A DNA stretch of 44,358 bases from CAYIBD01 sp964361655 (GTDB lineage: Bacteria; Patescibacteriota; Minisyncoccia; Sungbacterales; SURF-37). The notes below the pieces were generated by a model. The model was given only the letters and a program-made list of their open reading frames with translations. It was not told the origin of the DNA and did not search any database. The stretch covers positions 1 through 44,358 of the forward strand of contig CAYIBD010000001.1 of NCBI GenBank assembly GCA_964361655.1, written 5' to 3'. The position numbers and the translations under genes are program-made. The first letter of the stretch is position 1. Every line of letters begins with the position of its first letter. Of the stretch, positions 1-7,176 are shown in pieces.

Positions 1-608
1 AGATTTGGCAGACCGAGTTGCGCTTGGGTGGGTTTGGGCCCCGGCGGCGGAGGCGGCGGTGCCGGCGGCGTGGTGTTGGCTGGCGGTGCGGGTGGCGGCG
101 GGGGTGCGGGTGGTGTGGTTGTTGCCGGCGGTGAGAGCGGCGGGAGGAAGGGTGAGGGTTTGGGTGGAGGGGGAAGCTGCAATTCGGCGTACTTTACCCT
201 TGACTTCCTGCCAAAGTACCCTCCGGCCGGAGAGACGTTTTCTGCTACCTGCCAGCGGGCGAGCGCGGCTTTGGTCAGGAATCCGAAAAAGGTACTCTCG
301 TTTCCCGGCGCGCCGACGCCAGTGGTATCCACGAGAAACCCCGAGGCATTGAGGTAGCGCTGGAGGCAGCGCACGTCCTCACCGCTTAGGCCCTGCGCGA
401 GATCACGGGTAAACGTGCACCCGACCGCCCGCGCTGCTGCGCGACGGAGGCCGGTGAGTTCCTGCTGGCGTAGGGCGATCTCGGCTTCAAGCTTCGCGAT
501 CATGGCCGCGAGATCTTGGGTGCTCGGCGCTTGGGCCGAGGCCAGAGGCCCGGCCACCGTGAGGCCGAGGATGAGTGCGAACGTAGCCATGGTCCGAGAG
601 CGATTCAT
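1..608 (-). CDS. secreted peptidoglycan-binding-domain protein with proline-rich tail (partial)
   Basis: The reading frame runs leftwards from an ATG at 608 and stays open to the window edge, so the C-terminus is missing (at least 202 residues seen). An N-terminal hydrophobic signal peptide (ATFALILGLTVAGPLASAQA) is followed by a short charged helix (about residues 30-57, likely coiled coil). A peptidoglycan-binding-1-like domain follows (about residues 62-125), with the hallmark CTFTRDLAQGLSGEDVRCLQ, then YLNASGF and a FFGFLTKAALARWQ-type helix. The remainder is a Pro/Thr/Ala-rich linker. This domain order is common in Patescibacteria surface proteins, so the likely role is anchoring to the cell wall or a host-facing surface function. 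The start is supported by a TAGAAT box ending 6 bases upstream, which implies a leaderless transcript. The exact function is unknown. Confidence 0.8.
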   Translation of the reverse strand, partial: MNRSRTMATFALILGLTVAGPLASAQAPSTQDLAAMIAKLEAEIALRQQELTGLRRAAARAVGCTFTRDLAQGLSGEDVRCLQRYLNASGFLVDTTGVGAPGNESTFFGFLTKAALARWQVAENVSPAGGYFGRKSRVKYAELQLPPPPKPSPFLPPLSPPATTTPPAPPPPPAPPANTTPPAPPPPPPGPKPTQAQLGLPN

Positions 609-614
609 GGCTCC

Positions 615-643
615 ATTCTACCGCCAAGTGCTGACGCGGCCAA
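615..643 (-). promoter_or_regulatory. sigma70-like promoter of the peptidoglycan-binding protein gene
   Basis: On the minus strand a TTGGCC -35 box (638-643) and a TAGAAT -10 box (615-620) are separated by exactly 17 bases. The -10 ends 6 bases before the ATG at 608, so transcription should begin at or next to the start codon. Seen in sequence; promoter activity is inferred. Confidence 0.5.
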
Positions 644-659
644 TGGCTGCATGTGCATG

Positions 660-2312
660 TCAGAACTGGTAAATACGGAATGCCGCCTCGCCGCGGCTAT
701 TGCGGATGGAAATCGGCTCGCCTCCTCCCACGAGATCAGTAATGGCTGGCGTTGGCGCGCTCGTGGCGCGGAGGATGAGGTAGCGGGAGCGGATGCCGGC
801 CTCGGCGAACGGGTCATTGCCGCTTGAGAGTATTTTTCGGTAGTCATCGAGCGTCATGATGGGCCAGCCATCGTAGAGGAGCCGCCGCGAGAACGACCAG
901 AGCTCCGGCTGGGGGTCGAAGCCGCCGTGGTAGAGGACCAGCGCCGGATAGGGCGTGTCGCCGCGTTTCCGTGCCGAGGTGAGGCGTTTTTCCTGGAGCG
1001 AGGTGATGAATCCGTAGGTGGTCTCAAACGTGAAGGCCGGGTAGCGGCCGGCGAATTCCGCTTCGAGCCATGCTTCGAGTTCGCGGTAGCCCCAGGGGTA
1101 GGTCTCGTAGCGGAGGGGTGAGGCGAGCCATGGCCGCGGTCCGTAGCTCGAAGCCGAGATTTGGTTATTGACGGTGTAAAAGATTTCAAAGGCGAGGACC
1201 GCGGCAACCGCGATCAAGGCCGTTCGCATCTGCCGGAGTCGATCGGCGAGGGCGACGAAGATGCCGGCAGCGGCGATGGCCAGGAATGGGGTGAGCACGG
1301 TCAAGAACCGGATAGCCGGTCCGGCGGAGAGGATGAGGAGGATGAGGTAAGCGGTGATGATGGCGAGGAAGCCATGCCGCTGCCAGGTGCTGGCGGGGTG
1401 AGCCGGTAATTGCTTCAGGAATCCGAGGATGGCAGCGGCGGCAAGTGCGATGAGCAACCACGACTGGCTATGCACGAGGCGCGGGAGAAAAAGTTTCAGC
1501 CGCACGCCGAGCGAGCCGATGTCCTTGCCCGGCGTTTTTTGCCAGGCCTCTGGCTCAACGCCGAGGAGGTGGGAGAGCTGGAGGTCGAAGTGGCCGCGGC
1601 TCTGGTAGAGCGCAATATTGTAGATGATCACCGGAGTCAGGACTACGATTGCGGCCACGATGCCAAGCCAGAGATGCTTGCGTTGGAGATATTCGCGTCT
1701 GAAGAGGAGAAGGTAGGTAAGCACCACCGGCGCGATGATTACGGCGGTGTACTTCGCCAGCATGGCAAGCCCGGCTGCCGCACCGGTCAGAATGAGGAAT
1801 CGCGGGTTCTCAAGTGACCGTAAGAAGAAATAGAGAGCGAGGAGCAGGAAGAATATCAAAAAGCTCTCTTGTTGGGCAGTGCGCGAAATATACACGTGGT
1901 TCACGGTGAGGCCAAAGAGCGCTGCCGCGAGCAGGGCAACTCGCGGGGAGTACAGCCGTCGGCTGATGAGGAAGAGGAGCCAGACCGAGCCGATGCCAAA
2001 GAGTGCCGCAGCCAACCTCGCCGGCCACAGCGCCTCGCCGAAGAGTCGCATGGCAAGGTACTGGATCCAGAAGACGAGCGGCGGATGGTCATGGAAGGAT
2101 AGGTGCGCCCACCAGGGAATATTCGAATCCAGCCACTCCCAGGTGGTTGTCTGAATGCCCGGATCATTGAACGAGTCCACCAGGCCAATGGCTCGGAAGG
2201 CGTAGGTCACCTCGTCCGACATCGGATCACCGCGCTCCAGCCCCCAGAGGCGCAGCAATGCCGCTACCAGCAAGATCGCAACAAGCCATAAGTGCTGTCT
2301 TGGGATTCGCAT
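660..2312 (-). CDS. GT39/ArnT-like integral-membrane glycosyltransferase
   Basis: 550 residues with about ten or more hydrophobic segments. The N-terminal region has the GT-C fold signature of the PMT/ArnT family: a first membrane helix followed by GDPMSDEVTYAFRA, whose Asp-Glu pair corresponds to the catalytic acidic motif in the first periplasmic loop. The middle carries YSPRVALLAAALFGLTVNH-type helices typical of PMT_2 proteins. The C-terminal third is a soluble extracytoplasmic domain. By family knowledge it transfers a sugar from a polyprenyl-phosphate donor to a glycan or protein outside the cytoplasmic membrane; the acceptor here is unknown. It follows the peptidoglycan-binding gene in the same direction with a 51-base gap but has its own -10 box, so it may be a separate transcript. 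Start chosen at ATG 2312, 6 bases after TATGAT. Confidence 0.85.
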   Translation of the reverse strand: MRIPRQHLWLVAILLVAALLRLWGLERGDPMSDEVTYAFRAIGLVDSFNDPGIQTTTWEWLDSNIPWWAHLSFHDHPPLVFWIQYLAMRLFGEALWPARLAAALFGIGSVWLLFLISRRLYSPRVALLAAALFGLTVNHVYISRTAQQESFLIFFLLLALYFFLRSLENPRFLILTGAAAGLAMLAKYTAVIIAPVVLTYLLLFRREYLQRKHLWLGIVAAIVVLTPVIIYNIALYQSRGHFDLQLSHLLGVEPEAWQKTPGKDIGSLGVRLKLFLPRLVHSQSWLLIALAAAAILGFLKQLPAHPASTWQRHGFLAIITAYLILLILSAGPAIRFLTVLTPFLAIAAAGIFVALADRLRQMRTALIAVAAVLAFEIFYTVNNQISASSYGPRPWLASPLRYETYPWGYRELEAWLEAEFAGRYPAFTFETTYGFITSLQEKRLTSARKRGDTPYPALVLYHGGFDPQPELWSFSRRLLYDGWPIMTLDDYRKILSSGNDPFAEAGIRSRYLILRATSAPTPAITDLVGGGEPISIRNSRGEAAFRIYQF

Positions 2313-2318
2313 GCGCTC

Positions 2319-2347
2319 ATCATATCACGGCCGCATTCTTCGGCAGT
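2319..2347 (-). promoter_or_regulatory. -10 dominated promoter of the GT39 gene
   Basis: On the minus strand TATGAT (2319-2324) ends 6 bases before the ATG at 2312, the same spacing seen at three other first genes nearby. The -35 at 17 bases (ACTGCC, 2342-2347) is weak. Confidence 0.35.
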
Positions 2348-2384
2348 TATGGGCCCGGAGCAACTTTCAAGATATGTCTTCGAT

Positions 2385-2420
2385 CTCGTTAGATATGCCC
2401 ACACTCGTTAGATATGCCCG
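2385..2420. repeat. tandem 16-base direct repeat upstream of the regulator promoter
   Basis: CTCGTTAGATATGCCC occurs at 2385-2400 and again at 2404-2419 (period 19), just upstream of the regulator's promoter. A shorter GATATG echo lies at 2371-2376. It could be a regulator or activator site; this is inference. Confidence 0.6.
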
Positions 2421-2427
2421 CAATCTC

Positions 2428-2467
2428 ATCAACATTTATTGACCGATCGGTCAATCAACGTTAATAT
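2428..2467 (+). promoter_or_regulatory. strong promoter with overlapping palindromic operator (copy 1)
   Basis: TTGACC (-35, 2439-2444) and TAATAT (-10, 2462-2467) have a 17-base spacer and the -10 ends 6 bases before the ATG at 2474. The -35 is the left half of a perfect 16-base palindrome, TTGACCGATCGGTCAA (2439-2454), so a protein bound there would block RNA polymerase. The block from 2428 is repeated 675 bases downstream. Autoregulation by the adjacent regulator is the simplest inference. Confidence 0.7.
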
Positions 2468-2473
2468 AGAGTT

Positions 2474-3037
2474 ATGCCTATTGCGAGAAAATTTGCGCGG
2501 ATTATACCGCGCTACCAGCGGCCCAATCTTACCTGGCTGATTGTTGGAAAAATTGGAGAACTTGGTCTAGTGCTCCTCGACAGTTTTTTTCCGGCCAAGT
2601 ACCCCGAGGCGCGGCTGTGGCGAAAAATTCTTGGACTTGATTCTTCCTACGAATTCAAGCGTCCGACCTTTCGAACGATCCTCTCGCGACTTAAGTCGCA
2701 GGGATTGGTGGAGGGAATTCCTAAGCGGGGGAAATGGCATTGGCAGCTGACCCCTAGGGGCCGTGCCCGTTTGGCTGAACGGCGGAGGGTTATATCACCG
2801 CGGCCGGATGGGAAGAAGCGGCTGGTTTGTTTTGACATTGCCGAGCGTGAAAGCGCTAAGCGCCGCTGGCTTCGCGGAGAGCTTATCGCCTGTGGCTACC
2901 AGCGGCTCCAAAAGAGCGTTTGGCTCGGCCAGGCCCCATTGCCGCAGGAGTTTATCAGCGGTCTTGATGCTCTTGATCTTCGCGGTCGGGTGCATATTTT
3001 CCGGATCGAAAGCGAGGGAACGTTGCTAGATGATTGA
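2474..3037 (+). CDS. PaaX-type winged-helix regulator with Cas2-like C-terminal domain
   Basis: 187 residues. Residues 1-105 form a helical DNA-binding half: a basic start, then TFRTILSRLKSQGLVEGI followed by KRGKWHWQLTPRGRARL, which reads as a winged helix with recognition helix and wing. Residues 116-180 resemble the ferredoxin-like Cas2/PaaX C-terminal fold: RLVCFDIAE (first strand), KRRWLRGELIACGYQRLQKS, then VWLG and a final VHIFRIE strand. This architecture is widespread in Patescibacteria and is not evidence for a CRISPR system; none is present. The gene is preceded by a leaderless promoter carrying a perfect palindrome that it probably binds, and a related block lies upstream of the next gene. 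Its effector ligand and true target list cannot be seen. Confidence 0.75.
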   Translation: MPIARKFARIIPRYQRPNLTWLIVGKIGELGLVLLDSFFPAKYPEARLWRKILGLDSSYEFKRPTFRTILSRLKSQGLVEGIPKRGKWHWQLTPRGRARLAERRRVISPRPDGKKRLVCFDIAERESAKRRWLRGELIACGYQRLQKSVWLGQAPLPQEFISGLDALDLRGRVHIFRIESEGTLLDD

Positions 3038-3102
3038 GGCCGCAGTCGAGAGTCCTTCTTTCAAGGCATCGCATCAACGGCGTTTCCTAGTTTCATAGGT
3101 GT

Positions 3103-3142
3103 ATCAACATTTATTGTTCGATCGGGCAGTTGAAGTTAATGG
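3103..3142 (+). promoter_or_regulatory. second copy of the promoter/operator block (copy 2)
   Basis: Aligned at an offset of 675 bases to 2428-2465, it matches 31 of 38 positions, including the identical 14-base ATCAACATTTATTG, the central CGATCGG and GTTAAT. The -35 equivalent is TTGTTC (3114-3119) and the -10 equivalent TAATGG (3137-3142), again with a 17-base spacer. The palindrome is degraded in the outer bases. It lies upstream of the LTD/PKD gene and suggests shared control by the regulator. Confidence 0.5.
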
Positions 3143-3197
3143 CAGGAACACTCGGGTATAGGAACACTCGGGTAGCTGGATTTAATAGCAGGAACAC
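3136..3197. repeat. short direct repeats in the leader of the LTD/PKD gene
   Basis: AGGAACACTCGGGTA occurs at 3144-3158 and 3160-3174 (period 16), with a partial third AGGAACAC at 3190-3197. In addition TTAATGGCAGGAACAC (3136-3151) recurs as TTAATAGCAGGAACAC (3182-3197). Function unknown; could be recent slippage or operator repeats. Confidence 0.6.
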
Positions 3198-3227
3198 CAG
3201 TGAGCCAGCAGGCGGAGAGTAGGCAGT

Positions 3228-3256
3228 TTGACGGCTGGCGGCTAGCGCCATAACAT
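3228..3256 (+). promoter_or_regulatory. proximal leaderless promoter of the LTD/PKD gene
   Basis: TTGACG (3228-3233) and TAACAT (3251-3256) with a 17-base spacer; the -10 ends 6 bases before the ATG at 3263, as for the other first genes here. No Shine-Dalgarno sequence is visible, consistent with a leaderless mRNA. Confidence 0.5.
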
Positions 3257-3262
3257 CGGCCT

Positions 3263-4825
3263 ATGCGTCGTTTAGTGATATCCGTGGTTCTTTTTTGCGG
3301 TCTTTTTCTAATGCCGCATTTTGTTTTTGCCTCGGTGGTCATCAACGAGGTGCTCTTTGATCCGGCCGGCACCGATACCGGATTGGAGAAGATCGAGCTC
3401 TACAATCCCGATGCTGGTGCGGCGGATCTCTCGAACTGGGAGCTCTACCCGGACGGCACCGGGTATTTTGTTTTCCCGGCCGGCTTCTCGTTAGCGCCGA
3501 ACTCTTTCTTGCTCATTCACCTCCGAACATCCGGGACGGATGATGCTCTAAACCTCTATCATTCCTCGGCATCTTCAAATATGGGAAACTCTTCCGGGTC
3601 GCTCGCGATTTTCAGGCCCGGTGGTCGTTCGAGCTCAACCATCGTAGATTTTGTCCGTTATCATAAACCGGGTGTATCGGAGTCAAAAACCTGGGAATCG
3701 GCCGCGGCAGCAGCCGGACTCTGGACTTCCGGGGAGTTCGTGGACATCGGTGCACTGACGGAGGGGAATTCCATCGGCCTCCTCGGCGATGGCGTGCGCA
3801 ATAATGCGGCGGCATGGAAAATATACGTAGCTCCCTCTCTTGGCGTGGCAAATTCAAGCCCCACGTCACCTCCACCGCCACCCCCTCCGACTCCCGGCAC
3901 GCCCTCACCAGCGCCTCCGCCTTCCCCAGCATCGGGCTCCGGCGGTGCACCGCGGCCATCGCTCAGCGCGGATGCTGGCTCCGATACCGCGGCGGTGGCC
4001 GGCACGATCGTTCTATTTCAGGGTCTTGCCTTTGGGTTGAACGGCGAGCCGCTGCCTGGCGCTCGTTTCCTCTGGAACTTCGGCGACGGCACGGTGCAAG
4101 AAGGAAAATCGCTTACCCATATCTACCACTTTCCCGGCACCTACCGAGCCAATCTTACTGTTTCCTCCGGTGAGTACACGGGCTCGGACTGGCGGGTGGT
4201 GAGCGTACTGCCGCCACTGATTGAGATAAGCGAGGTAAAGCCCGGCAGTGATGGATTCATAGAGCTTTTCAACAACGGGGAAGATGATGCTGCCATCGGC
4301 GGCATGAATCTCCTCGCTGGAGGCAGTTTTACGTTTGGCATCCCGGTGGGCACGGTTGTCGGCGGCAAGCAAGCCATCGTCTTTGCCACTGCCGTTACCG
4401 GCCTTGACCCCGCGGTATCGTTGACACTCCGCGACGCAAGGTTGGTTACCCTCGAATCCGTGTCATTCGCCGCTCGGCTCCCTCGCGGCGCGAGCTGGGA
4501 AAAATCCGGGGGAACATTTGTCGTCGAGCACACTCCAACGCCGGGTGCGCATGCGCTTCCGAAGCGCGAGAGCGCGGTACTGCCTCTGCCAGCCGTCGAA
4601 CCGATGAGGCCGCCCCAATCGCCTCTGCCGCAAGAGCCGAGTCAAGCCCTCGAGAATCGTGATGGAGGACTGGCTACGGTTTCGCCCCCGGGGGCTCCGG
4701 GCCAACCTCGGCCGGTTCTACTTGCGGCCATTGGCGCCTCGAACGCCTTCTTTGCGGCGAGCGTTGTTTTCGGCGTTGCCGCGGCAATCGGCTTGGTGTT
4801 GCTGAAGCGGAAGTTCCCGGCGTGA
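3263..4825 (+). CDS. secreted surface protein with lamin-tail (LTD) and PKD domains and C-terminal membrane anchor
   Basis: 520 residues. A signal peptide (about 1-23, basic RR then a hydrophobic run ending FVFA) leads directly into an LTD domain: VVINEVLFDPAGTD, then EKIELYNPDA, LSNWELYPDG and FLLIHL (about 24-190). A proline-rich linker (about 200-228) precedes a PKD domain (about 232-320) with the diagnostic FLWNFGDGT and HIYHFPGTYRANLTV. A second LTD-like unit follows (ISEVKPGSDGFIELFNNG, about 322-430). A C-terminal transmembrane helix ends in a short basic tail (LLKRKFPA). This is a wall- or membrane-tethered adhesin-like surface protein; ligand unknown. It sits behind a promoter block shared with the upstream regulator and runs in the same direction as the glycan genes. 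Confidence 0.85.
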   Translation: MRRLVISVVLFCGLFLMPHFVFASVVINEVLFDPAGTDTGLEKIELYNPDAGAADLSNWELYPDGTGYFVFPAGFSLAPNSFLLIHLRTSGTDDALNLYHSSASSNMGNSSGSLAIFRPGGRSSSTIVDFVRYHKPGVSESKTWESAAAAAGLWTSGEFVDIGALTEGNSIGLLGDGVRNNAAAWKIYVAPSLGVANSSPTSPPPPPPPTPGTPSPAPPPSPASGSGGAPRPSLSADAGSDTAAVAGTIVLFQGLAFGLNGEPLPGARFLWNFGDGTVQEGKSLTHIYHFPGTYRANLTVSSGEYTGSDWRVVSVLPPLIEISEVKPGSDGFIELFNNGEDDAAIGGMNLLAGGSFTFGIPVGTVVGGKQAIVFATAVTGLDPAVSLTLRDARLVTLESVSFAARLPRGASWEKSGGTFVVEHTPTPGAHALPKRESAVLPLPAVEPMRPPQSPLPQEPSQALENRDGGLATVSPPGAPGQPRPVLLAAIGASNAFFAASVVFGVAAAIGLVLLKRKFPA

Positions 4826-4836
4826 GGTAGTACCGG

Positions 4837-7176
4837 ATGATGCCAAGAGATGATCGGCCCGCGATTTTCGTCTTCACCACCGCCTATGATCCGTTCGTCG
4901 GTGGTGCAGAGGTTGCCATCCAAGAGGTCACCCGGCGTCTGGCTCGCGAGTTCAGATTTTTCATCATCACGTGGCGCCAGTATCGAGACCTACCGGCGCG
5001 AGAAGAACGGGAAGAGGGGACGATCATTCGCGTCGGCTTCGGGACAGAGTTTGGGAAGTTTGTCCTGCCCGTTCTCGGCACCATCCGCGTGCTCTCGCTC
5101 CTAGCCGAGGCAAAGCCGGTTCTCTTCTGGCCGGTGATGGTGACGTTTGCGAGCGGCATTCCTTACCTCCTGAACGTCGTCCGCTTCTGGGACCCGACGC
5201 CGATCGTCCTGACGTTGCAAGAGGGTGATCCCGAGCTACACATTCGCCGGAGGCGCTTTGGCCTCATTGGGCTGGCGTGGAGATTGGCGCTGGCTCGCAC
5301 CGACCATCTCACGGCGATTAGTGCGTACCTCGAGGCCCTGGCGCGGCGATTTGGGTATCGCGGCGGTGCGGCCGTCATCCCCAACGGCGTTGCCCTCGAA
5401 CGATTTCATACTGCCAGGAGCCGTGAGGGCTTGCCGCCGACCGTGATTACGGTGTCGCGGCTGGTCAAGAAAAACGGCGTGGATACCTTGATCCGCGCCA
5501 TGGCTGAACTCCGGCCCAAACGCTCTGGTGTGCGCCTGCTCATTGTCGGCGATGGGCTGGAGCGCTCGAACCTCGAGGCGCTTGCCCGGGACCTCGGCCT
5601 TGAGGCCGCGGTGGAGTTTGTGGGGAGCGTCCCCCCAGGAGACGTCCCGCACTACCTCGCCCGCGCTCATGTCTTTGCCCGCCCTTCACGTTCCGAAGGG
5701 TTGGGCAGCGCCTTCATCGAAGCGCTGGCTAGCGGCCTGCCGATTGTCGGCACGCCGGTGGGCGGTATTCCCGAAATCATTCGCCATGGTGAGACCGGGC
5801 TTTTTTGCCGGGTAGATGATGCATCTGACCTTGCGGAAAAAATCGAGCGGCTGTTTGCAAAACGGGCGCTTTCGGGCCGCCTCGCAGAAGAGGGTCAGGC
5901 GATGGTGCATGAGCGATTCTCGTGGGACGTCGTTACCCAGGCCTACCGCACTGCCTTCAGGCGGTTTGGCCTAGGGTCCTCACATATCTTGATTGCCACC
6001 CCGCAGTTCCCGCCTGACATTGGCGGGCCAGGGCGCTATGCCGAGAAGCTGGCCGAGGCGCTTGGCGCTCGTGGCGTGGTTGTTTCCATCGTAACCTACG
6101 GTTCGTGGCGGCATCCGCCTGCCACGCTACGTGATATCCGGGCCGTCGCCCACCACATCCCCTCCGGCCTCAAGCACCTCCTCTATTTCTGGCGTGCCCT
6201 TGGGTTGCTTCGGCGTGCCAAGATCGCGCTCGTGTTCGATCCGGTCATTGTCGGTCTACCGCTTGTCATTGCCGCAGCCCTCTTGCGGAAACCCATCATC
6301 TTCCGCGTTGAGGGTGACTTTCTCTGGGAGTGGTACATTGAGCGCACCCACCACGATCTCACCTTGAGCCAATTCTATGAACGATTCCCGGAGGTGAGAG
6401 AACACCTCGGCCTGAAGGAGCGGCTTATGTATCGACTGGCTCGGTTTACCTGCCGTCGGGCTCACGCCGTCGCCTTCTCGTCCGTGTGGCGGAGAGACAT
6501 TTTCCTGCTCGGCTATGCGCCGCCATCGCGCTCGGCCATTATCGCCCCGCCGTGGCCGACAGTAGGCCGGGGTCGGGTCGAGCGAGAGCCGGTGCTACTC
6601 TTTGCTGGCCGCTTCATCCGCGTAAAGAATCTCGAGAGATTGATCCGAGCCTTCGCGGCTTCTATGCGGCGCGAATATCGGCTCGAACTCATCGGCGACG
6701 GGCCGGAAAAACAGAATCTGGAATCTAGCCCGCCCTCGGCCGAGCCCCCGGCCTCGTCCGAGGCGAACCGAGGGCGGGCGAGGCGAGGCCGGGGAATTCA
6801 TAATCTTGGACCACAGGGACGAGTGGTGATCCGGCCGCCGCTTGGACCACAAGCACTCCGCGATAAGATCGCATCGGCTCACGCCTTCCTCCTGCCATCA
6901 CTCTCGGAGGTGAGTCCCAACATCATTCTTGAGTGCCTCGCGGTCGGCACGCCATTCCTTCTTACGCGCGAGACCGGGTTCTATGAGACGCTCAAAGATA
7001 TTGGTCTATTCGTGAATCCGCTCGACGAAGATGATATCTCGGACAAAATTCGGATTCTGGCCGATCCTGCGGGATATGAGGCCTATCAAAAGCGACTAAA
7101 AGGGTTTTCGCTCCATCGCTCCTGGGAGGCGGTGGCTGAAGAATGGCTGAACCTGATTCGGTCAATACTGCCGTGA
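4837..7176 (+). CDS. fused double GT4 glycosyltransferase
   Basis: 779 residues, about twice the usual GT4 length, with two complete GT-B modules. Module 1 (about 1-375) has VGGAEVAIQEVTRRLA, VGDGLERSNLEALARDLGLE and the nucleotide-sugar site SRSEGLGSAFIEALASGLP. Module 2 begins near residue 385 with PQFPPDIGGPGRYAEKLAEA and has LIGDGPEKQNLES and SLSEVSPNIILECLAVGTP. It should add two sugars in sequence, using nucleotide-sugar donors at the cytoplasmic membrane face; donors cannot be predicted. Right after the NLES of module 2 there is an in-frame insertion of about 24 Pro/Ala/Arg-rich residues encoded by a nested inverted repeat (6729-6794), where family members have an ALARELGLE-like helix. 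The next gene overlaps its stop codon. Confidence 0.88.
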   Translation: MMPRDDRPAIFVFTTAYDPFVGGAEVAIQEVTRRLAREFRFFIITWRQYRDLPAREEREEGTIIRVGFGTEFGKFVLPVLGTIRVLSLLAEAKPVLFWPVMVTFASGIPYLLNVVRFWDPTPIVLTLQEGDPELHIRRRRFGLIGLAWRLALARTDHLTAISAYLEALARRFGYRGGAAVIPNGVALERFHTARSREGLPPTVITVSRLVKKNGVDTLIRAMAELRPKRSGVRLLIVGDGLERSNLEALARDLGLEAAVEFVGSVPPGDVPHYLARAHVFARPSRSEGLGSAFIEALASGLPIVGTPVGGIPEIIRHGETGLFCRVDDASDLAEKIERLFAKRALSGRLAEEGQAMVHERFSWDVVTQAYRTAFRRFGLGSSHILIATPQFPPDIGGPGRYAEKLAEALGARGVVVSIVTYGSWRHPPATLRDIRAVAHHIPSGLKHLLYFWRALGLLRRAKIALVFDPVIVGLPLVIAAALLRKPIIFRVEGDFLWEWYIERTHHDLTLSQFYERFPEVREHLGLKERLMYRLARFTCRRAHAVAFSSVWRRDIFLLGYAPPSRSAIIAPPWPTVGRGRVEREPVLLFAGRFIRVKNLERLIRAFAASMRREYRLELIGDGPEKQNLESSPPSAEPPASSEANRGRARRGRGIHNLGPQGRVVIRPPLGPQALRDKIASAHAFLLPSLSEVSPNIILECLAVGTPFLLTRETGFYETLKDIGLFVNPLDEDDISDKIRILADPAGYEAYQKRLKGFSLHRSWEAVAEEWLNLIRSILP
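6729..6794. repeat. in-frame GC-rich nested inverted-repeat insertion in the double GT4 gene
   Basis: Two interleaved perfect 11-base inverted repeats: CCCGCCCTCGG (6729-6739) with CCGAGGGCGGG (6768-6778), and CCCCGGCCTCG (6746-6756) with CGAGGCCGGGG (6784-6794). It is translated in frame as a low-complexity Pro/Ala/Ser/Arg stretch and starts right after two AGAATCT-like heptads. It resembles a palindromic element inserted without breaking the gene. Confidence 0.7.

Noticed and set aside
2819..3037. cas2 gene or CRISPR locus
   Set aside because: The Cas2-like domain is fused to a winged helix as in PaaX-type regulators, and there is no repeat-spacer array or other cas gene in the window.
3136..3372. 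Minus-strand open frame over the LTD/PKD promoter region
   Set aside because: It crosses promoter boxes and direct repeats and the signal-peptide codons of a clear plus-strand gene.
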